Below are positions 17,778 to 26,152 of a stretch of DNA of 64,000 nucleotides, piece after piece; the first letter of the stretch is position 1; each line of letters begins with the position of its first letter. Source of the stretch: CAVWDI01 sp963753725 (GTDB lineage: Bacteria > Chloroflexota > Anaerolineae > Anaerolineales > UBA4823); NCBI GenBank assembly GCA_963753725.1, contig CAVWDI010000029.1:337789-401788 (forward strand), written 5' to 3'. Position numbers and translations under genes: made by a program. Below the pieces are notes generated by a model, which did no database searches, was not told where the DNA came from, and was given only the letters and a program-made list of their open reading frames with translations.

Positions 17778-18839
17778 ATGCCAAAAGCAGCTCTCCCGCG
17801 CTTCATCATAAACAGTTCAGCGCCAATTCGCATTTGCGATAATGGGGGGTGGACGGATACCTGGTTCGCGGAATACGGCAGCGTATTTAATATTGCTGTG
17901 GCTCCGCTGGTTGAAGTTCAACTCCTGGTTTATGAACAGAATGCTCACCAGGATAACATTATCATCAACGCGGAAAATTACAACGACCGTTACCAGTACA
18001 CCTCTCAGAGGAGTGTATCTGAAAAGATATGGGGGAAACATCCATTATTAGAAGCCGCAATAGAGTACATGCACATCCCACCCGGCTGCCAGTTTGAAGC
18101 AGTAATATTTTCGAGTGCCCCTGGCGGCGCGTCCACTGGAACTTCCGCAGCGGTGTGCGTGGCATTGATCGGCGCCCTGGACTATCTAACACCTGGCCGG
18201 CTTACACCCGGGGAAATCGCTGCCGGGGCCCACAAAGTTGAAACAGACCTGTTGGGCGGTCAGAGTGGTATCCAGGACCAGCTTAGCGCAGCTTTCGGCG
18301 GCATTAATTACATCGAAATGGACCACTATCCTCATTCGGATGTACACCCAATCCACATCCCGGACGATCTGTGGTGGGAACTGGAAAGACGGCTTTGCTT
18401 GATCTATTTGGGGAGATCGCACAGTTCATCCGATACGCACCGGATGGTTATTAAAAGCCTGGATGATGCCGGACCCGCCTGCAAACAGCTTGATAATATC
18501 CGTGCAACCGCCCTCCGCTCGCGAGACGCGCTGCTGGATGGAGACCTGAACGAACTGGGAAAAGCGATGATTGAAAACACGGGTGCCCAGGAAAGACTCC
18601 ATCCGGATATCATCAATCGGGATACGCTGCGCCTGATCCAAATTGCCAAAGAGCACGACGCTGTAGGGTGGAAATCCAACGGCGCGGGTGGTGAAGGCGG
18701 CAGCCTGACCATCCTGTGCGGACCAGACGCAAGTGAAAAACGTCGTATGATCAAATCTATTGAATCCGATTCCCATCTCTTCCGGAATATACCCGTGACG
18801 ATCAGCCGCTGCGGCGTGAAAGTTTGGGAACAGACGTAA
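17778..18839 (+). CDS. GHMP family sugar kinase
   Basis: 353 residues. The N-terminal INSSAPIRICDNGGWTDTW and the ATP-binding loop SAPGGASTGTSAAVCVA (near residue 115) are clear GHMP motifs, as is the C-terminal GAGGEGGSLTIL (near residue 303). The closest characterised relatives by pattern are D-glycero-D-manno-heptose 7-phosphate kinase (HddA) and the kinase half of fucokinase. It could feed a nucleotide-sugar pathway, but no other sugar-nucleotide genes are nearby, so the substrate stays open. It is monocistronic, reading away from mgtE. Confidence 0.88.
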   Translation: MPKAALPRFIINSSAPIRICDNGGWTDTWFAEYGSVFNIAVAPLVEVQLLVYEQNAHQDNIIINAENYNDRYQYTSQRSVSEKIWGKHPLLEAAIEYMHIPPGCQFEAVIFSSAPGGASTGTSAAVCVALIGALDYLTPGRLTPGEIAAGAHKVETDLLGGQSGIQDQLSAAFGGINYIEMDHYPHSDVHPIHIPDDLWWELERRLCLIYLGRSHSSSDTHRMVIKSLDDAGPACKQLDNIRATALRSRDALLDGDLNELGKAMIENTGAQERLHPDIINRDTLRLIQIAKEHDAVGWKSNGAGGEGGSLTILCGPDASEKRRMIKSIESDSHLFRNIPVTISRCGVKVWEQT

Positions 18840-18920
18840 AAACGCTTTGGCGTTCAGATTATGGGAACCAAGCCGTCTGATTCATCGTCAGGCTTTCAGA
18901 AATTATTCAATTAAATCCTA

Positions 18921-18929
18921 TGGTATAAT
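18921..18929 (+). promoter_or_regulatory. Extended -10 promoter, probably for rho
   Basis: TGGTATAAT matches the TGnTATAAT extended -10 consensus; no good -35 box is present at 16-18 bases upstream, which extended -10 promoters can tolerate. It lies about 410 bases before the rho start and would give a very long leader. Confidence 0.5.
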
Positions 18930-19004
18930 CACCCCCGCAAGGGGAAGCCTTCTTAATTTTTGCCTCATAATTTATGATTTTGGTCAAATATGTTTTTTAG
19001 GTGG

Positions 19005-19132
19005 GGCACCTTAATTTAATGTATTGGCGAATCTCGTATCATCAATCAAGAGAGTGCGGCGGACAATTTCCACATCTATGGAAAAAATTCAAAGATCAGG
19101 ATAAACAAATTTATCTTTTTGGGGTGCCGCAC
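19005..19132 (+). ncRNA. Candidate structured leader RNA upstream of rho
   Basis: A closing stem GTGCGGC (19054-19060) with GCCGCAC (19126-19132) encloses two hairpins, TTTCCA/TGGAAA (19067-19072 with 19079-19084) and AAAGAT/ATCTTT (19091-19096 with 19113-19118), as in a three-way junction. GGCACC (19005-19010) could instead pair with GGTGCC (19123-19128), which excludes the closing stem. No known riboswitch family was recognised. The fold was derived by eye. Confidence 0.35.
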
Positions 19133-19339
19133 ATGTAATAATAATCGCGAAAAAATTTCTACTGCTATAAGTAAACATCTTTAGATACAATTTGAAGTAA
19201 TTATCCCCCCATTTATTACTTATTTTTTGAACAGATAATCTGTTGACCACCAGGTATTTGCCTATCGTTATGGACAAATGGTGGATGTCGATCACAAAAT
19301 AATTAATCCTAAGAACATACTTCTATCGAGAAAAACAAT

Positions 19340-19543
19340 ATGAAAGTTGCTGAACTAGAAAACACATCATTGACCAAATTGCGTAAAATGGCGCTCGATC
19401 TCGACGTCAAGAACTCCAAACGTCTCAAAAAGGAAGACCTGATCATCCGCATCCAGCAAGCTGAAGCCGAAAGGGAAGGCTTGGAACTGCGCGGCGGCAT
19501 TCTGGAGATTATGAGCGAAGGCATCGGATTCTCTGCGCTTTAA
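19340..19543 (+). CDS. rho: Transcription termination factor Rho, N-terminal fragment (frameshifted)
   Basis: The first 65 residues match the Rho N-terminal helical domain: MKVAELENTSLTKLRKMALDL, KRLKKEDLIIRIQQAEAE, then GGILEIMSEGIGF, the beginning of the RNA-binding cold-shock fold. A frameshift near 19535 ends it early. The protein continues in a second frame (RFKQYQPGPLDVYVSQSQIRRY, about 19530-19655) and, after another shift near 19655, in the frame of the 19567-20616 entry. Together about 425 residues, the usual Rho length. Confidence 0.88.
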   Translation: MKVAELENTSLTKLRKMALDLDVKNSKRLKKEDLIIRIQQAEAEREGLELRGGILEIMSEGIGFSAL

Positions 19544-19566
19544 ACAATACCAACCCGGACCTTTAG

Positions 19567-20616
19567 ATGTTTATGTCTCGCAATCACAGATCCGGCGCTA
19601 TCAACTTCGTAATGGAGATATGGTTATTGGGCATGTGCGCCCGCCGCGTGAGTTCAGAGCGTCATTACGGCTTGTTGAAAGTCGAAACCATCAACGGTTT
19701 AAAACCCGATGAATCCAGGCAAAGACCCATCTTCGAATCACTCACGCCCATCTTCCCGGAAACCCGCTTTGACCTCGAAATGGATAAGCACAATCTGGCA
19801 ACACGCTTGATTAATCTGGTTACCCCCATCGGCCGCGGCCAGCGCGGCTTAATCGTCTCGCCCCCCAAAGCCGGCAAGACCACAATTTTAAAGCAAATTG
19901 CCAATTCAATCTCAAATAAATGCCCCGAAGTGTACCTGATGGTGGCTTTGATCGGAGAGCGTCCGGAAGAGGTTACCGACATGGACCGTTCCGTGGACGC
20001 CGAAGTGATTTCATCAACCTTCGATGAACCGGTGACAATGCATGTGAGAGTAGCGGAGATGGCTCTCGAGCGAGCAAAGCGCCTGGTTGAGATCGGGCGT
20101 GATATTGTGATCTTGATGGACTCGATCACACGTCTGGCGCGTGCATACAACCTGGTCGTTACTCCCTCCGGCCGCACATTGTCCGGGGGTATAGACCCCT
20201 CGGCGTTGTATCCGCCTAAGCGTTTTTTTGGCGCGGCACGCAACATCGAAGATGGTGGCTCCTTGACGATCATCGCTACCTGCTTGGTAGATACAGGTTC
20301 TAGAATGGACGATGTGGTTTATGAAGAGTTTAAAGGCACCGGCAATATGGAACTGCATCTTTCGCGCCGGCTGCAGGAAAGACGTGTCTTCCCTGCAATC
20401 GATATCGATCGATCTTCTACCCGCCGTGAAGAGCTGCTGCTCGGACCGGACATCACACCCCGAGTCTGGCTGATGCGGCGTATGTTCAACCAGATGGTCA
20501 CCGCCCCACCACACGGCGCCGGACTGGACATGTCTACTGCAACTGAAGCAATCCTGCAGCGAATTTCACGCACAGACAATAATATGGAGTTCTTGGAAAA
20601 GTTGTCGGATGAATAG
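19567..20616 (+). CDS. rho: Transcription termination factor Rho, ATPase part
   Basis: From about 19660 (SSERHYGLLKVETING) this frame carries the Rho motor: P-loop SPPKAGKTT near residue 100, Walker B VILMDSITRLARAYN near 180, the Q-loop, and the R-loop region following SALYPPKRFFGAARN. Rho is a hexameric helicase that ends transcription at unstructured C-rich RNA. The first ~30 residues of the open frame are out of the true frame. The window has several intrinsic terminators too, so both mechanisms operate. The 61-residue gene at 20628 follows after 11 bases. Confidence 0.94.
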   Translation: MFMSRNHRSGAINFVMEIWLLGMCARRVSSERHYGLLKVETINGLKPDESRQRPIFESLTPIFPETRFDLEMDKHNLATRLINLVTPIGRGQRGLIVSPPKAGKTTILKQIANSISNKCPEVYLMVALIGERPEEVTDMDRSVDAEVISSTFDEPVTMHVRVAEMALERAKRLVEIGRDIVILMDSITRLARAYNLVVTPSGRTLSGGIDPSALYPPKRFFGAARNIEDGGSLTIIATCLVDTGSRMDDVVYEEFKGTGNMELHLSRRLQERRVFPAIDIDRSSTRREELLLGPDITPRVWLMRRMFNQMVTAPPHGAGLDMSTATEAILQRISRTDNNMEFLEKLSDE

Positions 20617-20627
20617 GAGAATTTATT

Positions 20628-20813
20628 ATGTCTGAGAATCTCCCGGAACCTAAAACACAAGTGATCGCAGAAACCGACAACTTTGTAGCCTGGACAGCAG
20701 ATGAGCCCGATAGTGAAAGGACATATCACCTCGAGCTTCACAACGTTACCCTGCACTTCTTTCAGGAAGAATGGGATGAATTTATGGGTTTGATGCGGGT
20801 TGTGTCTGGTTAA
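20628..20813 (+). CDS. Small protein of unknown function downstream of rho
   Basis: 61 residues, acidic, with ETDNFVAWTADEPDSERTYHLELHNVTLHFFQEEWDEFMGLM. The alternating pattern suggests a small beta-sheet with a final helix; no membrane segment or metal motif. A GGAGAA site precedes the ATG and it starts 11 bases after the rho stop, so it is likely co-transcribed with rho. Its end overlaps the end of the convergent 554-residue gene by 32 bases. The family is not recognised. Confidence 0.65.
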   Translation: MSENLPEPKTQVIAETDNFVAWTADEPDSERTYHLELHNVTLHFFQEEWDEFMGLMRVVSG

Positions 20814-22443
20814 ATTCCACTTCCCCCTCGGTGATCTTTTCAACGTAAGGGATCACTCCCTTGCAAGGCTCAGTAAAATATTTCTTCACCAATTCCCAAT
20901 TCAGCAAACCCTCGTTCAACCAAGCCTGGTGGATCGCATAAGCGGTACACCCGGATCCCGCGTGGTAATTTGCCACCGTAAAGCGCCACAAATCCTCATA
21001 GCTACTCGTTTCACCTGCCATTACTCCGGTCGCATTCATGATCGTCTGGCAAATTTGCGCACAACTCGCCTGCAGCATATTCGCAAACAATGACACGCTG
21101 AAACTTGTGTGCGTCAAATCAATACCTGAAATACACTCATCGCAATCCGTCTTAGCGCTTAAAGCCACTGCCCCGCGCAGGATTTCCTGCTCCCCTTCAG
21201 CCATACTCAAATATCCTTCATCGCAAGTCTCTTCGGCTAACACAAGCGGGCAAAATTGCTCGTAAAAGGATTGGTTCCACAACAGAACGGAGTCGGCTCC
21301 GTTATCGGTCACCTGTCCCAATCCAAACTCATAAGGCACCCGGTAAACCCCGGGCCAGAATTGGCTCTCCTGGGCGAATAAATTCTTAATAAGCTGGGCT
21401 GGTATGCCGGTTTCATTCGCTACCTCAATGATGCGCGCATCGAACTGGTTTTGCCATTCCGCCAGCAGGGGGTTGGCTTTCTCCAACCCGCACACATCCG
21501 CGTATCCATTGGGCAGCAACCCTCCTGAAACACATTCCGAAACGTCCACCAGACCCTGAGATATCAACCTTCCCGCGAGGTAATAATACGGTTCATCGGA
21601 CCCAATCAGCGTTTCACTTTCAGGCGTTTTCAACCAATCAGGCGGTCCTCCAAGCGGTGGGAAAGACTGCCAGATCCTGGCGCAGCTTGCCAGTGGATCA
21701 CCCACCCACTGCGAGCTGATAATATCCACATACCACCCGCTGCCTTGCGGCGCATCCGTCGCGCCTGTATCGACAACGCGTACCAGCACTTTATAATGAT
21801 CGCTTGTGTCTCCAAAACTCGATTCTGCCCAAAATTCAATCTCACTTCCCAGTATTGGTGAAGGGCGCAAGGGTACCGCGCACGATTCTCCCGGACACAT
21901 AAATGGCTCACCCGCGTATGTCCCGTGTATTGCGACGATCTGCTCGTTCGGCAGCGGTTCCTCTCCTAACAACAGCAAATTCGGAATTTCCGGACAGAAA
22001 TTCGCCGGGGGTGTAGGCGCACATCCTTCCAGATCCACCCACACAACCGCCTCGGGCAGTTCGACAATCACCTCTTTATCTTTTGGTTCGGATGAAACCA
22101 GTTGAAAATATAAACCTTTACAATCAGCGGGCGTCTCTTCTTTATCCTCATCCAGCTTGCAGGGCGGGGTATTCTGCCAGATTTGACCGATCACTTCACC
22201 GCAATCCCGGAAAACCTCCTCCGCGTTGGGCACCCCTTCATGATCGGCGTACACTGTGCACCATACCTCATTATCCTCCCAGGATATTAACCACCACTTA
22301 TATTCGGTGTATGAAACCACAATTGTGGTCGTCCGCCCCGGGTCATCTTCCTCGGCACGCGCTGAATCTACTTGCACCATAAGGGCCGCAAGCAGGATGC
22401 TGAAAAACAAAGCCATTATACGGATCTTTCTGTCCCACTCCAT
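20782..22443 (-). CDS. Secreted lytic-transglycosylase-like protein
   Basis: 553 residues from ATG 22443. An N-terminal signal peptide (KIRIMALFFSILLAALMVQVDSARA) is followed by ~300 residues of Cys/Pro-rich extracytoplasmic sequence with many Cys pairs that may form disulfides. The C-terminal ~200 residues resemble a lysozyme-like SLT domain: IPAQLIKNLFAQESQFWPG (catalytic-type Glu), FGLGQVT, and VANYHAGSGC. It probably acts on the cell wall or an envelope polymer. A promoter with its -10 box just 8 bases before the ATG suggests a leaderless message. The 3' end overlaps the small gene after rho. Confidence 0.75.
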   Translation of the reverse strand: MEWDRKIRIMALFFSILLAALMVQVDSARAEEDDPGRTTTIVVSYTEYKWWLISWEDNEVWCTVYADHEGVPNAEEVFRDCGEVIGQIWQNTPPCKLDEDKEETPADCKGLYFQLVSSEPKDKEVIVELPEAVVWVDLEGCAPTPPANFCPEIPNLLLLGEEPLPNEQIVAIHGTYAGEPFMCPGESCAVPLRPSPILGSEIEFWAESSFGDTSDHYKVLVRVVDTGATDAPQGSGWYVDIISSQWVGDPLASCARIWQSFPPLGGPPDWLKTPESETLIGSDEPYYYLAGRLISQGLVDVSECVSGGLLPNGYADVCGLEKANPLLAEWQNQFDARIIEVANETGIPAQLIKNLFAQESQFWPGVYRVPYEFGLGQVTDNGADSVLLWNQSFYEQFCPLVLAEETCDEGYLSMAEGEQEILRGAVALSAKTDCDECISGIDLTHTSFSVSLFANMLQASCAQICQTIMNATGVMAGETSSYEDLWRFTVANYHAGSGCTAYAIHQAWLNEGLLNWELVKKYFTEPCKGVIPYVEKITEGEVEFNQTQPASNP

Positions 22444-22451
22444 CACAATCT

Positions 22452-22480
22452 AAAATAACATGTTCACAGGAGCTTGTCAA
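22452..22480 (-). promoter_or_regulatory. Sigma-70 type promoter giving a probable leaderless mRNA
   Basis: On the minus strand, TTGACA (22475-22480), 17-base spacer, TATTTT (22452-22457). Only 8 bases separate the -10 box from the ATG at 22443, so transcription would begin at or next to the start codon. No Shine-Dalgarno sequence is present. Confidence 0.62.
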
Positions 22481-22673
22481 CCGCAAATTAAGATTTGGTT
22501 AAATAGCGCGTATCCTGTACATTCCAAGACCATTGGCTGGCAGTTTCGCTGTCTTGCCTCTCAATTTAGCGCGTGATAAACTCTTGTAGAAGTAGTTAGT
22601 TTTTTTTGGCATTTATCTCTTTAAAGTAGCGGCTTTCCCGCCTTACAGAAATAAAAATCCAGAAAGGTTGCCT

Positions 22674-25088
22674 ATGCCTCCAATCCTTTATCTGATCGAC
22701 GGTCATGCTCTCGCTTACCGTACCTTTTTCGCCCTGACGCGCGGTTCACCATCAGCTTTTATCACCCGCACCGGCGAACCTACTGCAGGTGTTTTTGGCT
22801 TCACCAGCGTACTTCTGCGCCTTCTCGAACAGGACAAACCCGAATACCTGGCGGTTGCCTTTGACACCGGGCGGACTTTTCGTGATGACATGTATTCGGA
22901 ATATAAAGCGACCCGCGAAAAAATGCCGGACGATCTGCGCACCCAGATCGATCGAATTCGCCAGCTTGTGGATGCTTTTAACATTCCGCGTCTGGAGATC
23001 GAAGGTTATGAAGCCGATGATGTGCTGGGCAGCGTCGCCCGGCAGGCTGTTGAAGACGGGTTGGGAGTCAAGATTATCACCGGTGACCGCGATCTGCTGC
23101 AGCTGGTGGACGAGCGTGTCATCGTCACCCTGCCCGGGAAGAGCCTGTCCGATTCGAAAGATTATATGGTACAGGATGTCGTCGAGTCTCTCGGCGTCCG
23201 GCCGGATCAAGTGGTGGACTACAAAGCCCTGGTGGGAGATAAATCTGACAATATCCCCGGAGTTATGGGAGTCGGCAAGGTAACCGCCGAAAAGCTGCTG
23301 GGGACATATGGGGACCTTGATAATATCTACCAGCATCTGGATGAATTAAAACCCAACGTGCGCAAGAAATTGGAGGCCAGCCGCGCAGAAGCATATTTGA
23401 GCCAAGAACTGGCCAGGATTGTCGTTGATCTCGATATTCCACTCGACCTGGAACAGGCCCGTCCGGAGGCTTTTGACCCAGAGGAAATTGAAGGAATATT
23501 CCGCGAACTTGAATTTCGTGCGCTTCACGCCCGCTTAAACGCGCTGGTCCAAAGCTATGGACTCTCAGGTTCATCCCAGGAACAGCAGCTTTCAATGTTC
23601 CCCAGTGAAGCAGACAGCCCTTCGGCTAGTGCAGACCTGCCAATCGTGGGCGAATATTCGCTGAACACAGTCATCGTCGATACGCCAGACGCGCTGCAGA
23701 GTTTGGTCGATGATTTATCGCATGCACAGTTGATATCCTTCGACACCGAGACGACTTCAACGGACCAGATGACAGCCGAACTGGTCGGAATATCCCTGGC
23801 CATCGAACCAGGTACTGGATATTACATACCGGTGGGACACAAGAATGGTTCCCAGATGGAGGTTGAGACTGTGCTCTCTCTCCTTTCCGCTCCCATGAGC
23901 TCGCCTGATATCCCTAAAGCCGGTCATAACATGAAATACGACTATGTGGTACTGCAGCGCCACGGTTTGCGCGTCACCCCGCTTGGTTTTGACACAATGA
24001 TCGCGGAATGGCTCACCAATCCAACCTCGCGCAACCTGGGTTTGAAGAACTTGGCCTGGGTACGGCAGGGGATTCAGATGACAGACATTGAGCAGCTGAT
24101 CGGCAAGGGCAAGAAGCAGCGCTCGATGGCCGAAGTACCGGTCGAAAATGCCGCGCCGTATGCGGCAGCCGATGCAGAGGTCGTCCTGCGTTTGATACCA
24201 GAGTTAAAAGAAGAATTGGATGAACGAAATGCTGGGCTGCTCTTCAAAGACCTTGAACTGCCGCTGATCGAAGTATTGGCCGAAATGGAAATGGTAGGCG
24301 TTGCGCTTGACACGGACTTTTTGAGCGGTATGTCTTCCGAGTTGACCGAACGCATGATGGAATACAAAGAGAAAATATTCAGCGAAGTCGGAGAACCTTT
24401 TAACCTGAATTCACCCCAGCAGCTTTCAGCGGCTCTGTTCGAAAAATTGGAAATTTTACCCCCCGACCGCACGCAGCGCACCGCCAGCGGTTTTTACTCT
24501 ACATCGGCCAGCGTGCTCGAAACCCTGCGCGGCGCTCATGCCGTGGTTGATTGGGTTCTCGATTACCGGGAACTCGCCAAATTGAAATCAACTTATGTTG
24601 ATGCGCTCCCCTTGCAGGTTGATCCGCTTACACACAGGGTGCACACCTCCTTCAACCAGACCGGCTCCGTGACCGGCAGAATCGCTTCTTCGAATCCGAA
24701 CCTTCAGAACATCCCCATCCGCAGCGAGTTGGGCCGCAAGGTCCGCAAGGCGTTTACCGCCTCACCGGGCACCCAACTGCTGGCCGCTGATTATTCGCAG
24801 ATCGAACTCAGGATCGTGGCGCATATGGCAGATGACCAAGCTATGCTGGATGCATTCCGGGCCGGTCAGGATATCCACGCCGCAACCGCAGCCGCTATCT
24901 ACAGTGTCCCGATCGAACTCGGTAACCTCAGAACAACGTCGGCGTGCGAAAGGTGTGAACTTCGGCCTAATTTACGGTATGAGTTCATTTGGTCTGACAC
25001 GTTACACCGATCTTACCCTGGCCGAAGCGGAAGAATTTGTGACTGCTTATTTCCAGCAGTTCCCGGGAGTCAAGCGCTACCTGGATGA
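22674..25088 (+). CDS. polA: DNA polymerase I, main part (frameshifted near the end)
   Basis: Start ATG 22674 with AGAAAGG 6 bases upstream. Domains in order: 5'-3' exonuclease (residues ~1-300; LIDGHALAYR, YEADDVLG, GDKSDNIPG), an active-looking 3'-5' proofreading domain (~330-520; ISFDTETTS, AGHNMKYDYV and YAAADAEVVL carry the acidic residues), and the polymerase domain with motif A LLAADYSQIELR near residue 705. Near 24920 the frame shifts; the last ~50 residues here are wrong and the true protein continues at 24832-25479. It repairs DNA and processes Okazaki fragments. Combined length about 930 residues. Confidence 0.94.
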   Translation: MPPILYLIDGHALAYRTFFALTRGSPSAFITRTGEPTAGVFGFTSVLLRLLEQDKPEYLAVAFDTGRTFRDDMYSEYKATREKMPDDLRTQIDRIRQLVDAFNIPRLEIEGYEADDVLGSVARQAVEDGLGVKIITGDRDLLQLVDERVIVTLPGKSLSDSKDYMVQDVVESLGVRPDQVVDYKALVGDKSDNIPGVMGVGKVTAEKLLGTYGDLDNIYQHLDELKPNVRKKLEASRAEAYLSQELARIVVDLDIPLDLEQARPEAFDPEEIEGIFRELEFRALHARLNALVQSYGLSGSSQEQQLSMFPSEADSPSASADLPIVGEYSLNTVIVDTPDALQSLVDDLSHAQLISFDTETTSTDQMTAELVGISLAIEPGTGYYIPVGHKNGSQMEVETVLSLLSAPMSSPDIPKAGHNMKYDYVVLQRHGLRVTPLGFDTMIAEWLTNPTSRNLGLKNLAWVRQGIQMTDIEQLIGKGKKQRSMAEVPVENAAPYAAADAEVVLRLIPELKEELDERNAGLLFKDLELPLIEVLAEMEMVGVALDTDFLSGMSSELTERMMEYKEKIFSEVGEPFNLNSPQQLSAALFEKLEILPPDRTQRTASGFYSTSASVLETLRGAHAVVDWVLDYRELAKLKSTYVDALPLQVDPLTHRVHTSFNQTGSVTGRIASSNPNLQNIPIRSELGRKVRKAFTASPGTQLLAADYSQIELRIVAHMADDQAMLDAFRAGQDIHAATAAAIYSVPIELGNLRTTSACERCELRPNLRYEFIWSDTLHRSYPGRSGRICDCLFPAVPGSQALPG

Positions 25089-25479
25089 AACCAAAATCCG
25101 GGCCGCCGAACAAGGTTATGTTGAGACCCTGCTGGGACGCCGGAGGTACTTCCCGGGTCTTAAAAATCAGACCAACCGTAATATCCGCAACCGGGAGGAG
25201 CGCGAAGCGATCAATGCGCCCATTCAGGGTTCAGCAGCGGACATTATGAAAATTGCTATGCTGCGAGTCCCCGCAGCTTTGTTTGATGCTGGGTTATCGG
25301 GAAAAATGATACTGCAGGTACACGATGAACTGGTGCTGGAATGTCCCCAGGATGAACTGGTCCAAACAGCTGACTTGGTTAGAAAGGTTATGGAAAGCGC
25401 CTATCAGCTTGAGATACCCCTGGATACAGATGCACGCAGCGGACCTGATTGGGCTCAAATGACCCCGGTTGGCGGCTGA
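24832..25479 (+). CDS. polA: DNA polymerase I, C-terminal fragment
   Basis: The true continuation starts near 24920 with VTSEQRRRAKGVNFGLIYG, which is motif B (O-helix) of family A polymerases, followed by GFLTRY-like sequence and motif C in LQVHDELVLE near residue 165. The first ~30 residues are out of frame. With the preceding fragment it forms a complete Pol I. Confidence 0.92.
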   Translation: MTKLCWMHSGPVRISTPQPQPLSTVSRSNSVTSEQRRRAKGVNFGLIYGMSSFGLTRYTDLTLAEAEEFVTAYFQQFPGVKRYLDETKIRAAEQGYVETLLGRRRYFPGLKNQTNRNIRNREEREAINAPIQGSAADIMKIAMLRVPAALFDAGLSGKMILQVHDELVLECPQDELVQTADLVRKVMESAYQLEIPLDTDARSGPDWAQMTPVGG

Positions 25480-25529
25480 TTGCTATTTGCCCGCCCTACC
25501 GGATAACAGGTGCTGCGTGTTTGGTCACA

Positions 25530-25649
25530 TCAAATCAGGTTAAACCCCAATAATAACGCAGTAATTACCGCAACCAGGCTCAGACACAGGCACCCGCTGA
25601 GCAGCAATGTTCCACACGTTAGCAGTAATTTTTGGGTCGTATTTTCCAT
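25530..25649 (-). CDS. Tiny membrane or lipoprotein-like protein
   Basis: 39 residues from ATG 25649 to TGA 25530. The sequence begins MENTTQKLLLTCGTLLL, then SGCLCL, a lipobox-like cysteine, and a hydrophobic helix to the C-terminus (SLVAVITALLLGFNLI). It lies in the gap between polA and the divergent DUF6504 gene. The ribosome site is weak (GGATAG). It may be a small membrane protein; the family is unknown and the call rests on composition alone. Confidence 0.4.
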   Translation of the reverse strand: MENTTQKLLLTCGTLLLSGCLCLSLVAVITALLLGFNLI

Positions 25650-25723
25650 AAAATTCTATTTTCTATCCATCAAAATAGTAAAATATTTTCAAAGGTTATC
25701 ACATTTTTATTCTAAACGGTCTG

Positions 25724-26137
25724 TTGGATGAGAATAATCTAACTTCATCTGGCAGCTTTTCTCGAAAGAGCCCTGAGGATGGCAAAATTAAACCCCACAA
25801 ATTTATTGGCGAAGCGATCGAAGTAACTTTCTCCACGCCGCCCGCTATGCAAAAAAAGCCCGGATCTCCGCAGGGCTTCAAATGGCGGGATGAAACTTTT
25901 TCGATCGTCGAGGTCTTGAGTGAGTGGCACGATTACCAGCGCCGCGGCCGCATGGCACGCAATATGAGGTCCGAACACGCCGACCGTGCCAGTAGATTTG
26001 GCTCATGGGGGGTTGGCAGGGATTATTACCGGGTACGTACGAGCAGCGGAAAGTTTTACGATATTTATTTTGACCGGGCCCCCAAGAACGTCGACCAGCG
26101 CAAAGGCCAATGGTACCTGGATCGCGAACTGGTTTAG
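25724..26137 (+). CDS. DUF6504-like protein
   Basis: 137 residues. The core GEAIEVTFSTPPAMQKKPGSPQGFKWRDETFSIVEVLSEWHD (positions ~30-70) followed by GVGRDYYRVRTSSGKFYDIYFDRA and WYLDREL matches the small beta-rich DUF6504 family, often found near DNA polymerase genes in actinobacteria and here next to polA. The start used is TTG 25724; no ATG in this frame lies before the conserved core, and no strong ribosome site is seen, so the start is uncertain. Function unknown. Confidence 0.72.
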   Translation: MDENNLTSSGSFSRKSPEDGKIKPHKFIGEAIEVTFSTPPAMQKKPGSPQGFKWRDETFSIVEVLSEWHDYQRRGRMARNMRSEHADRASRFGSWGVGRDYYRVRTSSGKFYDIYFDRAPKNVDQRKGQWYLDRELV

Positions 26138-26152
26138 TCGAACTAGTCAGCT

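Larger units (their letters stand above)
18840..19339 (+). other. 500-base leader/intergenic region before rho
   Basis: No ORF is credible here. It holds an extended -10 element TGGTATAAT (18921-18929), a CCCC-GCAA-GGGG tetraloop hairpin (18933-18944), and a structured stretch at about 19005-19132 described as a separate entry. From 19133 to 19339 it is AT-rich without recognised elements. The ATG of rho at 19340 has no clear Shine-Dalgarno sequence. Confidence 0.55.

Noticed and set aside
24900..24960. Programmed frameshift in polA
   Set aside because: No slippery heptamer with a downstream structure is evident, and many other genes in the window show the same kind of break.
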